From Paracentrotus lividus (taxonomy: Eukaryota; Echinodermata; Echinoidea; Camarodonta; Echinidae): DNA of 64,000 nucleotides. The notes below the pieces were generated by a model. It did not search any database and had not been told where the DNA came from. It saw only the letters and a program-made list of their open reading frames with translations. The position numbers were made by a program, and so were the translations under genes. Positions 59,642-64,000 of the stretch are shown here, in pieces. The stretch spans positions 25,430,391 through 25,494,390 of the forward strand of contig CALNVZ010003433.1 in assembly GCA_940671915.1 (NCBI GenBank), given 5' to 3'. How positions within the stretch are numbered: the stretch's first letter is position 1; the number at the start of each line of letters is the position of its first letter.

Positions 59642-61016
59642 CCAGGTAAAAAAATGATATGGGTAACATCAACACCCTCATGTACTGGTTTATTTGCATG
59701 TTTATGTCAGCAGGCTGTGAGTTTTATATGGTTTTCATTGAAAATAAAGTATAATTTTTATTAATCTCCTTCAATATGCACTGAAAACCTAAACGGGTAG
59801 ACCGACTAGCTTTAAAGCTAGTCGTAGTGATGCCCAGACCGACTAGCTTTAAAGCTAGTCGGTCACGACGGACTAGTTTTCCTTCAACACAACCCGGTCA
59901 TTACGGACTAGCTTTAAAACTCGTCCATCTCTACGGACTAGCTTGACAGCTAGTCCGTCAAGTTAGTCCGTCAAGAGGGACTAGTTTTAATGCTCGTCGG
60001 TCACGACGGACTAATTTTAAAGCTCGTCCGTCGTGACCAAACTAGTATGACGACTAGCCTAAAAGCTAGTCGTAGTGATGCCCAGACTGACGAGCTTTTG
60101 AGCAGGACTAGCTTTACAGCTAGTCGGTCATGGTGTAAAAGCTAGTCCGTCGCGCTTTTCTGCCGCGATGTTCTTGCTGCTGTCTTGACAGACTAGCACG
60201 ACGACGAGTTAATATGGCTTCACCACTGGCAGAGACGTCAAATCTGAAATATTAAAAGACATTATAAAGATACGATAAAAACATGCTTGTCACAAGAATT
60301 TGAGCAAAAACTAAATAAATTAAAACAAATAAATAAATAAATAAACATTTTATTATGATGAATATAAATCAGAAGACAGGAATTAATACAGGAGGCACAA
60401 TTAGTTAACATTATAGCAATTAACAAATAATGGGGGCACGGGCCCAGGAGTCGCCGCCATGGCTTGCATCATCATGACTTTTTGTTGTAGGCCTACCTGC
60501 ATTTGCATTTTCGGCGTATACACTTGTCCTTGAGAGCCACTTCAGAATCCCAAAGTCGCGCCTCTAATCCAATATTCTTTTCTTTCAGATACAAGTAATC
60601 TAAAAGAAAAGTGGCGCCTATATTATTATTAGAATTAAATTTCAATTTTCATAATTTAATGTGATTGTTACTATCGTTGTAATACACACAATTTATAAAT
60701 TGATTTGGCAAGACATAATTTTTCGCGTTGGTGATTATAGCATTAATCTATGTGAAAAAAATAACGCTATCTGTGAACTGAAACATAAGGAATTAAAAAA
60801 AGTACTCACACATTCATGTCACAGGAAGGAGATCGCCATTATAATCAACATCTTAAGCTTTACGGGGTATATCCAGTGTTGCGTCTGTACAGTTTGCTCA
60901 TTAAATGGAATTCACATACAGATAATGCAACTAATACATGTAATAGTGATGTCCTTTTCGCAATGCGCATGTTATTCAATCGATTGTACCACTTTCTATT
61001 CACTGCTGTGTGCTAA

Positions 61017-61266
61017 TGCGGCGGTCACAACTCGCCGTACCTTCGACGTGCAACTCCCTACGATTGAATTCGTAAAATAATCGTGCAGCGGAGGTACCTC
61101 GCAGGTACAATGCATGTACGACGTGCAGGAAGTTTTACAAATACCCTTACTACAGAAACGCAGGAATCGCAGAAGTTGACCCAGGACCTGTGCGTGGATT
61201 GCACATGCAACGCAGGCTACGTTGATGCACGTGCCCCGTAGCCTACGATGAGTTGTGACCGCCGCA
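61017..61266. mobile_element. TAA-flanked MITE nested in alpha copy B
   Basis: Ends TGCGGCGGTCACAAC and inverse, flanked by TAA (61014-61016, 61267-61269). Alpha copy A has the single sequence GCTAAGCC at this place. TAA duplications fit PIF/Harbinger-type transposition. 250 bp, no coding. Confidence 0.88.
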
Positions 61267-61352
61267 TAAGCCAGGCATTCACAAGCAATCTAAAGAATAG
61301 ACGGTTCATGGGTTCTATAGTAACGAAGTATTCAATTAGCCTGTAATTAAAG

Positions 61353-61489
61353 GCGCGGTCCTACTGGCTCTTTAGGATGATTTGCTTATGAATTGGGATT
61401 GTTTGTTTTGTTTTTGTTTTTTGTTGCGGATGAACGAGATTGTATACGCAACTCATGCGCAATTAATCCTCCCGTCAGTGGGACCGGCC
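61353..61489. mobile_element. Small MITE nested in alpha copy B
   Basis: Ends GCGCGGTCCTACTGGC and inverse GGCCGGTCCCACTGAC, with TTAAAG on both sides (61347-61352, 61490-61495). Alpha copy A reads straight through (GTAATTAAAGAATGG). About 137 bp; exact border ambiguous. Confidence 0.75.
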
Positions 61490-62435
61490 TTAAAGAATGG
61501 AACAATCTTTCTAACTACTCGTGAATGGCATACTTGTCACGGTTTATGTTATTTCGGCTATCGTAGGTCTCAGATGTCAAGCAAAAACAACCTTTGTTTG
61601 AGAATGTTGATTATATCCAACTTCTATTACTGTTGTTGCTAAGCCGGGAATTCACCAGCAAAATCTGTAAGGAAATACCGGGTTCTTGAGTTCTATAGTA
61701 ACAAGGTATTCAATTAGCCTGTAACTGAAGAATGGAGAACAAATTGTGGAATCTACCGGTACTCGTGAATTGCATACTTGTCATGATAGATGTTATGTCT
61801 CGTAAGCTTTCAGATTGTCAAGCGAAAACGACCTTTGTTTCAAATGTATCAACTTGATTATGCTCGGAAACAGAATAAATAGAGAAGGTACTATTGAAAC
61901 GACATTGCAACTATTTGTATCAAAAGCAAGTCAGTCATTCAATGGGTGAACTGTCCTACCCCCCTACTTTTTTTTGACGTAGTCGGTCACGTCGATGGAC
62001 TAGCATCAAGCTTGACGGACGAGCTTTAAAGCTCATCCGTCAAGTTGAGAGATGTAGATTCAGTTGTATGCTAGTCCGTCTTGACGGACTAACATGGCAG
62101 ACTAGCTTTAAAACTAGTCGCGTCTTGACCGACTAGCTTTAAAGCTAGTCGGTCCATTGACGGACGAGGTTAGGTTTTCAGTGTGGGGTTTTAGAAACTA
62201 AAGTGAACAGTACGTGTGCTAAAAATGAATTTACTTTCTACTCCATATAGAAATAAGATCTGTACGGAAGACATGTATCTCTTGAGTTGTGCAGAAACTG
62301 TTAATTGATCTACATGTAGGGCTAAATGATACATTTGTAGGAATCACACTATTTTGTTTTGAAGTAACATTTTTTTTAACACCATTGACTACATTAAAAT
62401 ATTATTGTTTTATTTCCATCTCCCCTTTGCTGTAG

Positions 62436-62604
62436 GTGGCTACTATTATTTGAAACTACAAGGGACTATCTGAATTTGCCGGAGAAAAAACCTTCAGCTC
62501 ATGTTGATGTTCAACGATGTTTGCAGATTCTGAGCAGAACTACCATCTAGTATTTGATGTCTCTCCAAAGTATTGCACATGGATTTTCTCATTTAACCAA
62601 TAAA
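62436..62604 (+). CDS. Possible terminal exon with stop and poly(A) signal
   Basis: T-rich tract and CTGTAG acceptor at 62435, then one base plus 37 codons open to TAG at 62548-62550 (starts WLLLFETTRDYLNLPEKKPS, ends ILSRTTI), then AATAAA at 62599-62604. Acceptor, open frame, stop and poly(A) signal in the right order make a last exon plausible. I do not recognise the protein. Upstream exons are not established. Confidence 0.35.
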
Positions 62605-63632
62605 TCTACATGGCTAGATGTATTTAGCCAATTTACATCAATCTGCACACATTAAAATCAAAGTGTGGAAACAATTTTATTGATTGAACATGACATAATA
62701 CTTTTGGAAATAATGATATATTACAGCCTTTGTTTAATACCTGATATGGCTGCAACAAGAGACAATTATATTCCGCTTGATCAGCTGCTTCATTCATTCG
62801 AAGACAGAGAAATGGCTTAGTATTGGCTTGACTCCTACATTTACTTTGGGATCGCTTTCAGTGTGTGTGGTGCAATGATAATTAACTTTGAAGCAATCCT
62901 CACATAAACTAGGTAGTGTCCCTTCTGTAATCATTTGCTGGCTCATCATTGAAATTCTTTACAAAAAAAAATATGAATATCAACTTAGTGAACCCAGATC
63001 ATCAAACTTCTCACCTTCAAGTACATGTATGTACAGGAGACACACTCCTGGTTGTCACTGGTACCTCCATTTCTTAATTTTATGTACAGTTCCACCGTAC
63101 CTTGTATTGAGTATGTTTTTTGATGCATTTATTATGTTCTTACATGTGTAGAATGTTCTGATCAATTATATTGTAAAATCAGCTTCTGTGTACATATTGC
63201 CATAATGGACGTGCTTGGTTCTTATAAGAAGCCCCTATTACAATGAATATACACCTATTGAGGACTTGAACTTTGGGGTCGACCAATACATTAATCAGAA
63301 AGCCCGTGAAAAACTTTAATTTATTAGTCAAAAAAGTGAAAATGAAAATTTGACCGAAATTTCATGCTAAGGCCCTTCTGCCTGCCAGGCGACGATGTAT
63401 AATAGATCGAATATTATTTTAGCTATGCTGCATGTCTATGGACATGGAGGTGCTATTGATGTGATTGAGCTAAAATCATTGCTGCATGAAAACCGATACT
63501 TCTATGTGACTATTGCATAAACAAAACTGTACTCTAATTTTCCATGATCAAATTCAAACTGCATACACGAATCGTCATTAAAATCATTTGATGTAGATTG
63601 CTGTAGAAGAAGCAGAAGGTTTACTTACCGCC
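62605..63632. other. Sequence without recognised features
   Basis: AT-rich noncoding DNA; nothing I can name. Confidence 0.4.
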
Positions 63633-63642
63633 ATGGCGTCAG
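63633..63642 (+). other. Possible start-codon exon end
   Basis: CCGCCATGGCGTCAG followed by GTAAGATA: an ATG in a near-ideal Kozak context, three codons (Met-Ala-Ser) and one base, then a strong splice donor. It could be the first coding exon of a gene running right, beyond the window. The minus strand also has a donor-like GTAAGTAAAC next to it, so the case is weak. Confidence 0.3.
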
Positions 63643-64000
63643 GTAAGATATTTGCGTTTGTTTTTGATTGATTAAATAACATATATATTTCCTTCACAAT
63701 ATAATATTAAACAAGATTGATACCGGTACATTTTAATAGACACTCTAAAAAATGACAAGACTCTTTATAAGAAATTTCTTCTTCAATGACATGTTTTAAG
63801 AAAGCTAAATGATGCACCTAAAAGTGTCCAGAGCGTATCTGTCTTCTTTCACTTGCAAATTCAAATGCATTGAAAAGATCTCCTTATAGATAAGCAAGAA
63901 GTATTTAAAAAATTAGTTGTAAAAATAAATTTGCAATATTTGTCTTTCATCAAATCTCCCAATGATAGTGAAGACAAAAATAGTTCATTCCTGCAAGCAG
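63643..64000. other. Window end, no recognised features
   Basis: AT-rich; would be first-intron sequence if the start-codon exon is real. Confidence 0.3.

Larger units (their letters stand above)
59779..62183 (+). mobile_element. Alpha element, copy B (complete)
   Basis: CACTGAAAACCTAA at both ends (right end inverted), TG on both sides (59777-59778, 62184-62185) against a single TG in the empty site CAATATGGGG of unit 1. The left 450 bp and right 210 bp are packed with GACTAGCTTTAAAGCTAGTC, GGACTAGC and GACGAGC palindromes. The interior contains a tandem duplication of about 370 bp (words TATTCAATTAGCCTGTAA at 61330 and 61706) and two nested MITEs. No transposase recognised. Confidence 0.85.
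58431..62360 (+). repeat. Tandem duplication, unit 2 (three insertions)
   Basis: Same unit as 57953-58430, now interrupted by E3 (58544-59403), the CAGTGG MITE (59506-59641) and alpha copy B (59779-62183). The copy of the exon-like stretch (58471-59435) is split by E3. Confidence 0.9.

Noticed and set aside
60661..61080. 139-codon open frame inside alpha copy B
   Set aside because: It runs into a MITE inserted later than the element, and the copy A sequence does not keep it; chance frame.

Overview
This is eukaryotic DNA, AT-rich and almost free of genes, from a transposon-crowded part of an animal genome. Its mobile-element mix includes Tc1/mariner, a Ngaro-type tyrosine-recombinase retrotransposon, a CR1-like LINE, a tRNA-derived SINE and very many MITEs. 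The recurring word TGTAGGCCTA, in my experience, is common in sea-urchin-like marine deuterostomes. That taxonomic guess is inference only. There are no bacterial-style genes, operons or CRISPR arrays. Two runs of N mark assembly gaps: 19255-20254 (1000 bases) and 36185-36284 (100 bases).

Host genes: the only convincing host coding sequence is the last exon (337-521, + strand) of a membrane transporter of the major facilitator / monocarboxylate transporter type. Weaker gene traces lie at the right edge. They are a possible terminal exon with stop codon and AATAAA (62436-62604), a possible upstream exon that has been tandemly duplicated (57998-58098 and its interrupted copy), and a possible start-codon exon (63633-63642).

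Layout. 2.3-7.2 kb: a TA-flanked inverted-repeat element with an iterated phrase (2362-3345), a 5'-truncated LINE on the minus strand, and two MITEs. 7.2-19.2 kb: mostly unremarkable AT-rich sequence with a hAT-like MITE, an inverted-repeat element and some hairpins. 20-39 kb: a 2.7 kb inverted duplication (20357-23052 against 36285-38979) around a 5.5 kb TA-flanked element (called beta here), a dead Tc1 transposon, a SINE, a long-TIR mariner-like element and a split copy of a 2.4 kb palindrome-rich element (called alpha). 40-47 kb: a 385-bp-arm foldback and two inverted copies of a third element (called gamma) that form a palindrome of about 4.2 kb. 48-52.3 kb: a decayed Ngaro-like retrotransposon (gag, RT, RNase H, tyrosine recombinase). 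53-62.4 kb: a 2.4 kb TIR element, two more phrase-iterating elements, and a tandem duplication whose second unit took three transposon insertions while the first unit stayed empty.

Main theme: several apparently non-autonomous DNA transposons share one design. They have short TIRs and a 2-bp target duplication (TA or TG). One element-specific word is repeated many times inside, often as near-perfect hairpins. The word differs between families but is matched between the TIR or subterminal region and the interior of each element. Duplicated paralogous sites inside the window act as natural empty-site controls and fix several element ends to the base. No transposase gene for these families is visible here.
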